Shown here piece by piece: positions 1 through 10,500 of a stretch of DNA of 43,668 bases. The notes under the pieces were generated by a model. That model searched no databases. It was not told the DNA's origin and was given only the letters and a program-made list of their open reading frames with translations. The stretch's first letter is position 1; each line of letters begins with the position of its first letter. The position numbers and the translations under genes are program-made. The stretch is from NCBI GenBank assembly GCA_001770955.1, contig MESL01000045.1, forward strand, positions 1 through 43,668, in the 5' to 3' direction. The stretch is from Burkholderiales bacterium RIFCSPLOWO2_12_FULL_65_40. Its GTDB lineage: Bacteria; Pseudomonadota; Gammaproteobacteria; Burkholderiales; Burkholderiaceae_C.

Positions 1-963
1 CGTGCTGCCCAGCTCCTCCATCGACGCTGCTGTCTCTTCCAGCGCACTGGCCTGTTGCTCCGTGCGGGCCGACAGGTCGTTGTTGCCCTGGGCAATCTCT
101 GCGCTCGCCGTGGACACACCCTCGGCGTTGGTGCGCACGCCCAGAACCACGCGGGCCAGGTTGTCACGCATGTCGCCCAACGCACGCAGCAACTGGCCCA
201 TCTCGTCCCGGCCCCCCGCAGGGATGTGAACGGCCAGATTGCCCTCCGAAATGGCCCGTGCAGCCACCATGGCCCCCTGCGCAGGCCGGGCCACGGCGCG
301 TGCGATTGCCACCCCCAGAAAAACGGCGAGCACCACGCAGGCCAGCAATGTGGCCATCACCCACAGGCGCGCCTGGGCAAAGACATCACCCGCACTCTCG
401 CTGGCGCGGCGCGCGGCATCGGCATTGAGTTTTTGCAGCTCTCCCAGGGTTTCGGCCGTGGCCACGAAGGCGGTTTCGGAGTCACCTGTGTAGAGCTGGC
501 CCAGCGTGCTGCCCGTCAGCTCCATAGTTTCGGAACTGCTGAAATCCACCCCCTTGGCAATTTCAATCAAGTTGGCCTGTTGCTGGAGGTAGCTGCCCTT
601 GCGCTGTAGATAGGTCTGAAAAACCTTGCGCTCATCGGCGCTGGTCAGCAACGTTTCGTAGCGGGCCTCGACGCTGGCAATGTCTTTGGTGCGTGCTGCC
701 ACTTGGTCTACGAAGGCCGTCACCTCCGCTGCGCTGTTGGCCGTGATCATCCCGGCTTCGGAGCGCCGCATACGGTTGAGCAGCACGCGCAGTTCGCCCG
801 TCTGCGAGACGATGGGCAGAACACGGGATGCCATCTCATCGGCCGTACTGTGGATGCGTGACATCTGCACCAGCGCAACCGCCCCCAGCAACGCCGTAAA
901 CAGCACCAGAATGCAAAACCCCAGCCCGAGCTTGACGCCAATGCGCAGATCGGAAATTTTCAT
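1..963 (-). CDS. Methyl-accepting chemotaxis protein, 3' end beyond window
   Basis: The reverse frame is open from ATG at 963 to the window edge (321 codons) with no stop, so the C-terminal half is missing. Seen: a cytoplasmic N-terminus, a first membrane segment at about residues 11-33, a helical periplasmic sensing region (about 34-197), a second membrane segment (about 198-220), a HAMP-like stretch (to about 275), and the start of the signalling coiled coil, ending with [10 protein letters not shown] at 311-320. That motif is typical of the methylation helix of chemoreceptors. Family knowledge: such receptors sit in the inner membrane and control CheA. The ligand cannot be read from the sequence. 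The gene lies downstream of ppa on the same strand but behind a strong terminator, so it probably has its own promoter within 964-1045. Confidence 0.93.
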   Translation of the reverse strand, partial: MKISDLRIGVKLGLGFCILVLFTALLGAVALVQMSRIHSTADEMASRVLPIVSQTGELRVLLNRMRRSEAGMITANSAAEVTAFVDQVAARTKDIASVEARYETLLTSADERKVFQTYLQRKGSYLQQQANLIEIAKGVDFSSSETMELTGSTLGQLYTGDSETAFVATAETLGELQKLNADAARRASESAGDVFAQARLWVMATLLACVVLAVFLGVAIARAVARPAQGAMVAARAISEGNLAVHIPAGGRDEMGQLLRALGDMRDNLARVVLGVRTNAEGVSTASAEIAQGNNDLSARTEQQASALEETAASMEELGST

Positions 964-1045
964 GACCCTCCCCCTTCACCGTACCGCTTCAAAGAATGCG
1001 GCCCAGTCTAGCGACGCCCTCCCGGAGAGCGCTGCGGGTTATCCA

Positions 1046-1081
1046 TAAAAAAAGCATGCCCACGTCGCGGTGGGCATGCTT
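1046..1081 (-). terminator. Intrinsic terminator of ppa
   Basis: A perfect 12-bp inverted repeat (arms 1052-1063 and 1070-1081, loop 1064-1069) is followed on the reverse strand by a run of T (1047-1053 on the other strand reads all A). It lies 47 bases past the ppa stop and ends transcription before the chemoreceptor gene. Confidence 0.9.
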
Positions 1082-1128
1082 TGGGGTGGGGTTGTCAGGG
1101 CGCTGTCAACCTGGGAACGCCCAGGACT

Positions 1129-1665
1129 TCAGCCCAGGGACTTCTGGTAGCTGGCCAGACCTTCCATGATTTCCTGGTGGGCGGCCTCGACGCCTTCCCA
1201 GCCCAGCACCTTGACCCACTTGCCTTCTTCCAGGTCCTTGTAGTGCTCGAAGAAGTGGCTGATGGCCTTCAGGCGCATGGGGTTCACGTCCGCCACGGTC
1301 TTCCAGGGCTCGTACATCTTGAGGATCTTGGTGGTGGGAACAGCCAGCACCTTGCCATCGATGCCTGCCTCGTCTTCCATCTTCAGGATGCCCAGGGCAC
1401 GGCAGGGCACCACCACGCCGGGGTGCAGCGGGTACGGGGTGATCACCAGCACATCCACCGGGTCGCCATCACCCGACAGGGTGCGCGGCACATAGCCGTA
1501 GTTGCACGGGTAGTACATGGCCGTGGTCAGGAAACGGTCCACGAAGACGGCGCCCGACTCCTTGTCCACTTCGTACTTGATGGGATCGGATTCGGCCGGA
1601 ATCTCGATGACCACGTTGAAGGTTTCGGGAAGGTTCTTGCCGGGGGTGACGCTGTTGAGAGACAT
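1129..1665 (-). CDS. ppa: Inorganic pyrophosphatase (soluble, family I)
   Basis: This 178-residue protein has the length of the hexameric bacterial family I enzyme (E. coli 176). The signature DGDPVDVL is at residues 66-73 and supplies the aspartates that bind Mg2+ and pyrophosphate. The conserved [10 protein letters not shown] stretch precedes it, and IKYEVDK near residue 30 carries the phosphate-binding lysine. It hydrolyses PPi to two phosphates in the cytosol and pulls biosynthetic reactions forward. It is transcribed away from the membrane pyrophosphatase hppA across a 221-base divergent region, so the cell keeps a heat-releasing and an energy-conserving PPase side by side. A clear terminator follows. 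Nothing is unusual in the protein. Confidence 0.98.
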   Translation of the reverse strand: MSLNSVTPGKNLPETFNVVIEIPAESDPIKYEVDKESGAVFVDRFLTTAMYYPCNYGYVPRTLSGDGDPVDVLVITPYPLHPGVVVPCRALGILKMEDEAGIDGKVLAVPTTKILKMYEPWKTVADVNPMRLKAISHFFEHYKDLEEGKWVKVLGWEGVEAAHQEIMEGLASYQKSLG

Positions 1666-1817
1666 GTTGTCGTTCGCGTTGTTGATGGTGGTTAAGGATT
1701 TACGTCAGGATTAACCCTCATTTTACCGGTCGCCCCCTTTCTCGACGCTTGCATGTCATTTTTTCGGGGTAAATTGCCCGAGTTGGCCAATCGTCTTCAG
1801 GCATGGAGCACGAGGAA

Positions 1818-1854
1818 GCAACGCAGCGGAGACACTCCCGTGCGTTGTGTCTCC
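1818..1854 (+). promoter_or_regulatory. Structured leader of hppA (two crossing stems)
   Basis: In the divergent ppa-hppA region, 22 bases before the hppA ribosome binding site, two helices can form. GGAGACAC (1828-1835) pairs perfectly with GTGTCTCC (1847-1854). CAACGCA (1819-1825) pairs with TGCGTTG (1841-1847). The helices interleave, so they would make an H-type pseudoknot or two alternative folds. The decamer CTCCCGTGCG also occurs twice, at 1835-1844 and 1854-1863. I do not recognise a known riboswitch class; function is inferred from position only. Confidence 0.45.
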
Positions 1855-1886
1855 TCCCGTGCGAAACAACACCCTGGAGAAAAAGA

Positions 1887-3965
<2,079 letters not shown>

Positions 3966-4000
3966 ACGCCGAGCAATGGCCTCCGACAATGGCGGCCGAC

Positions 4001-4025
4001 GAAAGGGGGCATTGCGCCCCCTTTC
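4001..4025 (+). terminator. Hairpin terminator after hppA
   Basis: GAAAGGGGGC (4001-4010) pairs perfectly with GCCCCCTTTC (4016-4025) around a 5-base loop, 36 bases after the hppA stop. Only a short T-rich tail follows. Confidence 0.75.
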
Positions 4026-4103
4026 TTGCTTCGGGCGCCACAATGCCCACGCTGGTCGATCTGCCTTGCCCCGTTTGTATCGATACCCCATAAGGATGCA
4101 CCC

Positions 4104-6491
4104 TTGAATTCCGCTGCACCGCCTGCCACCGGAGTCCATGCCGCGCTGTACCAGCGCGTCATCCAGGACGCACTGGCGCATTCCGGCCACCTGATGGAAC
4201 GCGTCGTCGAATCCACCCGCCAGTCCCTGCAGGCCCGCGAAGACCTCGCGCGCACCCCGGGCGAGCGCCACAGCGTGATGGATGCCCGCCAGCACCTCAC
4301 CCGGCTGACATTCGTGCTGTGCGATCGCTTTCCCGCCGCGCTGCAGCAGGCGCTGGCCGAAGGGGCCGTGCAGAAGCAGAAAAGCACACGCTCGCTGTTC
4401 GCGGTGCATTTCGACGAACTGGAGCTGATGGACGAGTCGCAGATCAACGACAGCGTCGAACGTGCCCGCGCCGGGCAGGTGGTGGCCGAGGCGGTGCAGA
4501 CCCCTCTGGCCGATCTCAATGCGCTCCTGAGCGCAGCCCAGGGCCAGGCCACCGTCAGCACCGATCACAACCCCCTGCACCCCCAGCTATTCCTGCAGGC
4601 TCTGCAGGCCGTGGTGGGGCAGATGCAGGTTTCCGAGACGGTGCGGCGCGACTGGATGTGGCACCTGGCCCAGGCCCTGGGCCATGAGCTGCGGGTGCTG
4701 TACCTCGAACTGATCGACCGGCTGCAGGACGGCGGCGTCCAGCCCGCCGGATACGCCGTGCGCCAGGCCGGCGGCGACTATGTCTACATGAAGCCCACGG
4801 GTCCGCACGGCCATGCCCCCGGTTTCGGGCCGGAGACTGCAGCCGGGCCCATCGAGGACGCATCGGCATCCGCATCCCCGGGCCCACAGGCCGCCACTGT
4901 CGCCCACGACGAATCCCTGCTGACGCTGGACCGGCTGCGCCGCCTGCTGGCGGGTGAACTGTCCGACGCCCCTTCGCCGATGCCCGAAGAATCGTTTGCC
5001 GAACGGTTTTCACGCGAATTTGAAGGCCCGGACTCTCTGGCGGATACGCCACCGCCGGATTTCGACATCACGGTTCCGGCGGCATTCGAGGCCCTGCAGG
5101 AAATGAACCAGGTGAGCCACATGGTGCAGCGCCTGGGAGCCCAGCGCCAGCCCGGCGCGCCGGATGCGACGCCCAACCCGGGCAGCGCCGGGCGCGATGC
5201 CATGCGCAGCAGCGCCACCGGGCTCGGTCAGGCCCTGAGCCTGGAAGTGGTGGCCCTGATGGTGGACAACATTGCGCACGATGGACGCCTGCTCTGGCCC
5301 GTGCAGCAACTGGTGAAGGAACTGGAACCCGCACTGCTGCAGCTGGCCCTGGCCGACCCCCGCTTTTTCAGTGACAAGGAGCACCCCGCACGCCGCCTGC
5401 TCCAAGAAATGACCGACCGCAGCCTGGCCTTTGACAGCCTGGAATCCCATGGATTCGAGAGCTTCATGCAGCCGCTGATCGACGTCGCCCGGCCTCTGGC
5501 CAACGCCCACATCGACAGCAAAGAGCCCTTTGAACATGCGCTGGAGCAACTGCTCGCCACCTGGGCAGAACGCGAACAGCAGCGCGCACGCGAGCGCCTG
5601 CAGGCCATCGAAACCCTGCGCCGCGCCGAACAGCGCAACCTGCTGGCCGCCAAAATGGTGCGCGACCTCTGGCTGCTTCCCCAGATCGACCATGTTCCGA
5701 AAGAAATTCACCGCTTTCTGGAAGGCCCCTGGGCGCAGGTGATGGCCCAGGCGCGCCTGACCGACGACAGTGGCAGCAACGACCCGGGGCGCTACCGCGA
5801 ACTGGTGGACGCGCTGCTCTGGAGTGCCCAACCCGAACAGACACGCATCAACGTGGGCCGCCTGGCGCGCCTGGTGCCCAAGCTGCTGAGCAAACTGCGC
5901 GAGGGGCTGGCCACCATCGACTACCCGGCCACCAAGACCGCTGCTTTTTTCGACCTGCTGATGAAGCTGCACCAGCAAGCCTTCCGGCCCGCACCTGCCT
6001 CGGCACGGCCTTCAGCCCCACCACCGCCCAGCCCCCCCCGCAACGCACCCGCACGGGACGCCGAGGAACCCTGGATCGCCCCTTCCGAAGCGCAGCAGTC
6101 CGGGTTCATGGATGTCGGCGCGGAGCCCGGACCGGGTGAGCCCCAGGCAACCACTGCCGAGGCCTCCGGCGACAGCTTCGCCCCGGCCGGCGCACAGGCC
6201 ACCGGCGAGGCGCGGTCTGCCGACCTGCAGGGCATGACCATCGGCACCTGGGTGGATCTGCTGGTGTCCGGAAAGTGGGAGCGCACCCAGCTGTCCTGGA
6301 TCGGTCCCCATGGCACCCTGTTCCTCTTCACCAGCGCCTATGGCCGCACCCAGTCCATGACGAAACGGCTGCTTGACAAGCTGGTGGCGCAAGGCTCGAT
6401 GCGCGTGATTTCGCAGCAGACGGTGGTGGAAGGCGCCCTGGACGCGGTGGCCGAGGCCGCCCTGCGCAACAGCGTCGATATCAGGCTGTGA
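4104..6491 (+). CDS. DUF1631 family protein
   Basis: The protein has 795 residues if it starts at TTG 4104. That start is preferred because AAGGA (4092-4096) lies seven bases upstream and no ATG fits; an in-frame start at 4026 would lack a ribosome binding site and overlap the hppA terminator region. It is mostly helical and acidic. A conserved N-terminal region (YQRVIQDALAHSGHLMERV) and central segments rich in leucine and arginine are followed by a Pro/Ala/Ser-rich linker (about residues 635-705). A C-terminal beta-rich domain begins GTWVDLLVSGKWERTQLSW. This layout matches the DUF1631 family of beta- and gammaproteobacteria, whose function I do not know. No signal peptide or membrane segment is visible. 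Its 3' end overlaps the converging DUF2325 gene by 11 bases. Confidence 0.85.
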   Translation: MNSAAPPATGVHAALYQRVIQDALAHSGHLMERVVESTRQSLQAREDLARTPGERHSVMDARQHLTRLTFVLCDRFPAALQQALAEGAVQKQKSTRSLFAVHFDELELMDESQINDSVERARAGQVVAEAVQTPLADLNALLSAAQGQATVSTDHNPLHPQLFLQALQAVVGQMQVSETVRRDWMWHLAQALGHELRVLYLELIDRLQDGGVQPAGYAVRQAGGDYVYMKPTGPHGHAPGFGPETAAGPIEDASASASPGPQAATVAHDESLLTLDRLRRLLAGELSDAPSPMPEESFAERFSREFEGPDSLADTPPPDFDITVPAAFEALQEMNQVSHMVQRLGAQRQPGAPDATPNPGSAGRDAMRSSATGLGQALSLEVVALMVDNIAHDGRLLWPVQQLVKELEPALLQLALADPRFFSDKEHPARRLLQEMTDRSLAFDSLESHGFESFMQPLIDVARPLANAHIDSKEPFEHALEQLLATWAEREQQRARERLQAIETLRRAEQRNLLAAKMVRDLWLLPQIDHVPKEIHRFLEGPWAQVMAQARLTDDSGSNDPGRYRELVDALLWSAQPEQTRINVGRLARLVPKLLSKLREGLATIDYPATKTAAFFDLLMKLHQQAFRPAPASARPSAPPPPSPPRNAPARDAEEPWIAPSEAQQSGFMDVGAEPGPGEPQATTAEASGDSFAPAGAQATGEARSADLQGMTIGTWVDLLVSGKWERTQLSWIGPHGTLFLFTSAYGRTQSMTKRLLDKLVAQGSMRVISQQTVVEGALDAVAEAALRNSVDIRL

Positions 6492-6864
6492 GCTTTGCTG
6501 CGTCCACCAGGACACAGCTGAGCCCGGTTCGGCGGCATTGGTCCTGCTCGCGCCAATAGTCACCATGGCCCAGGCACCCCGTCTGGCAGATCACCAGATC
6601 GGCCGCCACGGCTGCGGTGTCTCGCTCACCGGCCAGTCGTGCCACCAGGCGCGCATGGTCCTCGCGTGCCAGCGCCAGCGCCGTCTCACGCACGATGACC
6701 GCCGCCCGCAGCCGCATGGCCTGGGCCTGCAGGCGGTCGATTTCAGCCCGCTGCTGGGCCAGCATGCGGCTGCAGCGCTCCTGCACCGCTGCGTACTCGC
6801 GGCACAGGGCACTGTGCTCGGCGGGTATGGGGTCGGCAAGAGGGCAAAAGCTGGGCATAGGCAT
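6481..6864 (-). CDS. DUF2325-like small protein, probably iron-regulated
   Basis: This 127-residue protein has a coiled-coil middle (about 25-85) and a C-terminal block beginning DLVICQTGCLGHGDYW, then DQCRRTGLSC. The Cys-Cys-His-Cys-Cys spacing resembles the C-terminal part of DUF2325 proteins and could bind a metal; that is inference. The start at 6864 is supported by the promoter at 6894-6922, which excludes the longer in-frame start at 6957. A second Met lies at 6858 and no good ribosome binding site is visible. The gene converges on the DUF1631 gene with an 11-base overlap of coding ends. The Fur box in its promoter predicts expression under iron limitation. Confidence 0.75.
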   Translation of the reverse strand: MPMPSFCPLADPIPAEHSALCREYAAVQERCSRMLAQQRAEIDRLQAQAMRLRAAVIVRETALALAREDHARLVARLAGERDTAAVAADLVICQTGCLGHGDYWREQDQCRRTGLSCVLVDAAKLTA

Positions 6865-6893
6865 GGACAAAGACGGATCAAGAATTTTGAGAC

Positions 6894-6922
6894 AGTATAA
6901 ATGAGAATAACTCTTATTTAAA
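6894..6922 (-). promoter_or_regulatory. Promoter with Fur box in the -35/-10 spacer
   Basis: On the reverse strand a -35 (TTTAAA, 6917-6922) and a -10 (TATACT, 6894-6899) are 17 bases apart. Nearly the whole spacer is filled by AATGAGAATAACTCTTATT (6900-6918, read on the forward strand). Its core TGAGAATAACTCTTA matches the Fur-type 7-1-7 inverted repeat TGAGAATnATTCTCA at 12 of 14 positions. Fur bound here would block RNA polymerase. The implied transcript start is about 20 bases before the start codon at 6864. Confidence 0.75.
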
Positions 6923-7010
6923 ATTTCCCAAATCCCGCCAAACTGCCTTCGCTGCACACTCCGTTTCTATGCAAATCAGCCATGAAGGCACACCGAAACT
7001 ATTCAAAAGG

Positions 7011-7055
7011 TATAGCTGCTAGCGCTTTTACAGCAAGCGCTGGAGGCCTAAATCG
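7011..7055. repeat. Dispersed palindromic intergenic repeat, copy A
   Basis: AGCGCTT (7021-7027) and AAGCGCT (7035-7041) form a hairpin inside a block that starts TATAGCTGCT and ends GGAGGCCTAAA. It resembles the short repeats scattered between genes in Comamonadaceae. Its AGCTGCTAGCGCTTTTA part matches copy B in hrpA (8463 onwards) at 14 of 17 bases. It lies between the retropepsin stop and the DUF2325 promoter. Confidence 0.6.
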
Positions 7056-7073
7056 CTTGAACTTTTCAACCCC

Positions 7074-7595
7074 TCACGGGTGCGGCCGAAGCACCATGCG
7101 GTCGCGCTGCATCTGCACATCAAAGTGCTGCAGAAAGTTTTGCCCCAGCAGCGCGTCACCCACCGCATCGCCGGTGTAACCCGTGCCCACGCGCAGACCC
7201 GAGACCACAAACGACCCCACCACGACCGATTGCGCCGCCACAGTGCGCCCCTGGCGCACACCATTGGCAGTGCGAAACTGCGTCGTCTCGCCACCCGTCA
7301 GGCCCGCACGCTGCGCCAGCGCATCGGTCACGGCGATCAGGCTGGCGCCGGTGTCCACCATGAACACCACCGGCTGGCCGTTGATGCTGCCCGGCACGCG
7401 AAAGTGGCCGTCATTGCCGCGCGCAATGATCAGCGCGCCATCGGCCGCCACCACCGCTGCACGCGGCTGGCGAACACGATCCATCACCACATACAGCACG
7501 GCCATCACGGCCAGCCAGAACGCCAGGATGCCCAGCGTGCCCCAGCGCATGAGCGAGGCCGGGTTGCGCGACTTCAACTGTTGATCTGGGCCCAC
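7074..7595 (-). CDS. Membrane-anchored retropepsin-like aspartic protease (TIGR02281-like)
   Basis: The protein has 173 residues from GTG at 7595, or 158 from ATG at 7550; neither start has a strong ribosome binding site. One N-terminal membrane segment lies at about residues 18-37 of the longer form. A single clan AA aspartic protease domain follows in the periplasm. The catalytic motif VFMVDTGAS is at about 77-85, preceded by the DGHFRVPGSINGQPV strand pair and followed by the flap region and a closing LLGQNFLQHFDV. Retropepsin-type proteins have one Asp per chain and act as dimers. The natural substrate is unknown. With the GTG start it overlaps the end of hrpA by 22 bases and is probably co-transcribed with it. 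Confidence 0.88.
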   Translation of the reverse strand: MGPDQQLKSRNPASLMRWGTLGILAFWLAVMAVLYVVMDRVRQPRAAVVAADGALIIARGNDGHFRVPGSINGQPVVFMVDTGASLIAVTDALAQRAGLTGGETTQFRTANGVRQGRTVAAQSVVVGSFVVSGLRVGTGYTGDAVGDALLGQNFLQHFDVQMQRDRMVLRPHP

Positions 7596-10500
7596 AGCTT
7601 GTCCAATCGCTTGGTGCTTACGGGCTGCGGCGTGCGCAGCTCCTGTGCGAAGAAGCTCACGCGCAGTTCCTCCAGAAGCCAGCGCAGCTCCTGCATGCGC
7701 GCGTCCACCTGGCCCTTGCGTTCGGCCACGAGGCGCCAGTAGCGCTGTTCCTGCGGACGCAGCTCGGCCAATTTTGTAGCGTCGCGCACCGGGTCAGCCC
7801 GGTATTTGTCCAGGCGCAGCACGATGGCCTTGAGGTAGCGCGCAAAGTGCGCCAGCTGTGGCCAGGGCGCCGCCGCCAGAAAGTTCTTGGGCACCAGGCG
7901 CTGCAGTTGCTGCTGCGCATCCTGCGCGGCCTCGGGCGCGCCCTTGGTGTCCTTGATCTTGCGCGCCGCAGCGGCGTATTCCTGCAGGATGGTGAGCGCC
8001 AGTCGCGCCACCTCGTTGGCGATCAGCGTCAGGCGGCCGCGCCCTTCCTGCACACGGCGCTCGAAATCGGGGGCGTTGGTAGGCAGCGGGTCGAGCAGGA
8101 AGGCGCGGTCCATGGCCACGTCCAGAATTTGCTGGCGCAATTCTTCCTGCGTGCCCAGCGGCATGTACGCCACGGCCATTTTTTGCAGGTCGGGGATGTT
8201 CTTTTCGAGGTATTTGAGCGCGTCCTTGATCTGCAGCGCGCACAGGCGGCGCAGGCCGGCGCGGTGCTTGGCCGCCGCCACCTCGGGCTCGTCGAACACC
8301 TCGATGCTGACGGCATCGCCTGCGTCGATGAGCGCCGGGAAACCAATCAGCGTCTGCCCGCCCTTGCCGATCTCCATCAGCTCGGGCAGTTCGCCAAAGG
8401 TCCAGGCGATGTAGCGCGCTTCGGCCTGCGCGGCAGGCGCGGGCTTCGCTCTCTTTTCAGGAGCTGCTTGCGCTTTATCTACGGAATTTTCAGATTGTTT
8501 TATATCTGAATTTGTTTTGGATAAAGCGCCAGGCGCTATCTTTAATGAAGCAAGTGCCTGGAAGGCCCCACGCGCCTTGGCCCCGAGTTCGGCCTTGAGC
8601 GCGCCCAGGTTGCGCCCCTGGCCGAGCTGGCGGCCGTGCTCGTCCACCACGCGGAAGTTCATGAATAAATGCGGCGGCACCATGTCGAGCTTGAAGTCGG
8701 CGCGCTTCACGTCGAGCGAGGTCTCGTCGCGCACCTGCTTGAGCAGCGCGTCCACCAGCCCGGTGTGGCCCACGCGGTCGGGCGTGCCCAGCAAAGCCGC
8801 CAGGCGCGTGGCGCTCTCGGGCAGAGGCACGAAGCGGCTGCGCGGGCGCTGCGGCAGGCTTTTGAGCAGGGCCTGGATCTTGTCCTTGAGCATGCCGGGC
8901 ACCAGCCACTCGCAGCGCTCCTCCTGCACCTGGTTGAGCACGAACAGCGGAATGGTGACGGTGATGCCGTCGCGCGGGTCGCCGGGCTCGTGCAGGTAGC
9001 TGGCTTGGCAGTCCACGCCGCCCAGCCGCACCATTTTGGGAAAGGCGCTGGTGGTGATGCCCGCCGCCTCGTGGCGCATGAGCTCGTCGCGCGTGAGCTT
9101 GAGCAGGTCGGGGCGTGCCTTGCTCTCGGCGCGGTACCAGTTCTCGAAGTTGCGGCCGTTGCATACGTCCTGCGGCACCTGCTGGTCGTAGAAGGCGAAG
9201 ATCAGTTCTTCGTCCACCAGCACGTCCTGGCGGCGCGACTTGTGCTCCAGTTCCTGCACCTTGGCAATCAGCTTCTCGTTGGCGGCCAGGAAGGGCAGGC
9301 GCTTCTCCCAGTCCTGCGGCGCCTCGCCCGCCACCAGCGCCTCGCGGATGAACAGCTCGCGCGCGGCGTGCGGGTCCACCTTTTCGTAGCCCACGCGGCG
9401 CCCGCTGTAGACCACCAGGCCGTAGAGCGTGGCGCGCTCGAAGGCCACCACCTCGGCGGCCTTTTTCTCCCAGTGCGGGTCGAGCACCTGTTTTTTGAGC
9501 AGGTGCGCGCCCACCTCTTCCAGCCATTGCGGCTCGATGGCGGCGATGCCCCGGCCGAACAGGCGCGTGGTTTCCACCAGTTCGGCGCAGACGATCCAGC
9601 GCCCCGGCTTCTTGCGCAGGTGCGCGCCCGGATGGCGGTGGAACTTGATGCCGCGCGCGCCCAGGTACGCATCGTCTTCTTCGGGCTTGAAGCCGATATT
9701 GCCCAGCAGGCCGGCCAGCATCGACAGGTGCAGCTGCTCGTAGCCCGCCGGGTTGGCGTTGATGGCCCAGCCATGCTCGGCCACCACGGTGAGCAGCTGG
9801 CTGTGCACGTCGCGCCACTCGCGCACGCGGCGCACGTTGATGAAATTCTGGCGCAGCAGCTGCTCGTACTGGCGGTTGCTGAGCTTGTGCGTGGGAACCA
9901 CGGCCGCAGGCACAACTGCGGGTGCGGCAGCGGCCTTGCGCTGCGCCACCGGCAACACGGCCTGCGAGGGGCCGCGTGCGCGCGCCTGGGCCTGCTGCAC
10001 GCGCGCCGAAGGCAACTGGGGGGCGCCGCCACGCGCCTCCTGCAGCCACTGCCAGAGCTTGAGGTAGCCGCTGAATTCGCTCTTGTCGTCGTCGAACTTG
10101 GCATGCTGCTGGTCGGCCTGCTGCTGCGCGTCCATGGGGCGGTCGCGCACGTCCTGCAGGCTCAGGGCGCTGGCGATGACCAGCACCTCGTGCAAGGCAC
10201 CGCGCGTGCGCGCTTCGAGGATCATGCGGCCCACGCGCGGGTCCAGCGGCAGTTTCGAGAGTTCGCGCCCCAAGGGCGTCAGCTCGTTGTTCTCATGAAC
10301 CGCGCCCAGTTCAACGAGCAACTGGTAGCCGTCGGCAATCGCCCGGCCCGAGGGCGCGTCGATGAACGGAAAGTCTTCGACCACGCCCAGGTGCAGCGAC
10401 TTCATGCGCAGGATCACGCCCGCCAGCGAACTGCGCAGAATTTCGGGGTCGGTGAAGCGCGGGCGGCCCATGAAATCTTTCTCGTCATACAGCCGGATGC

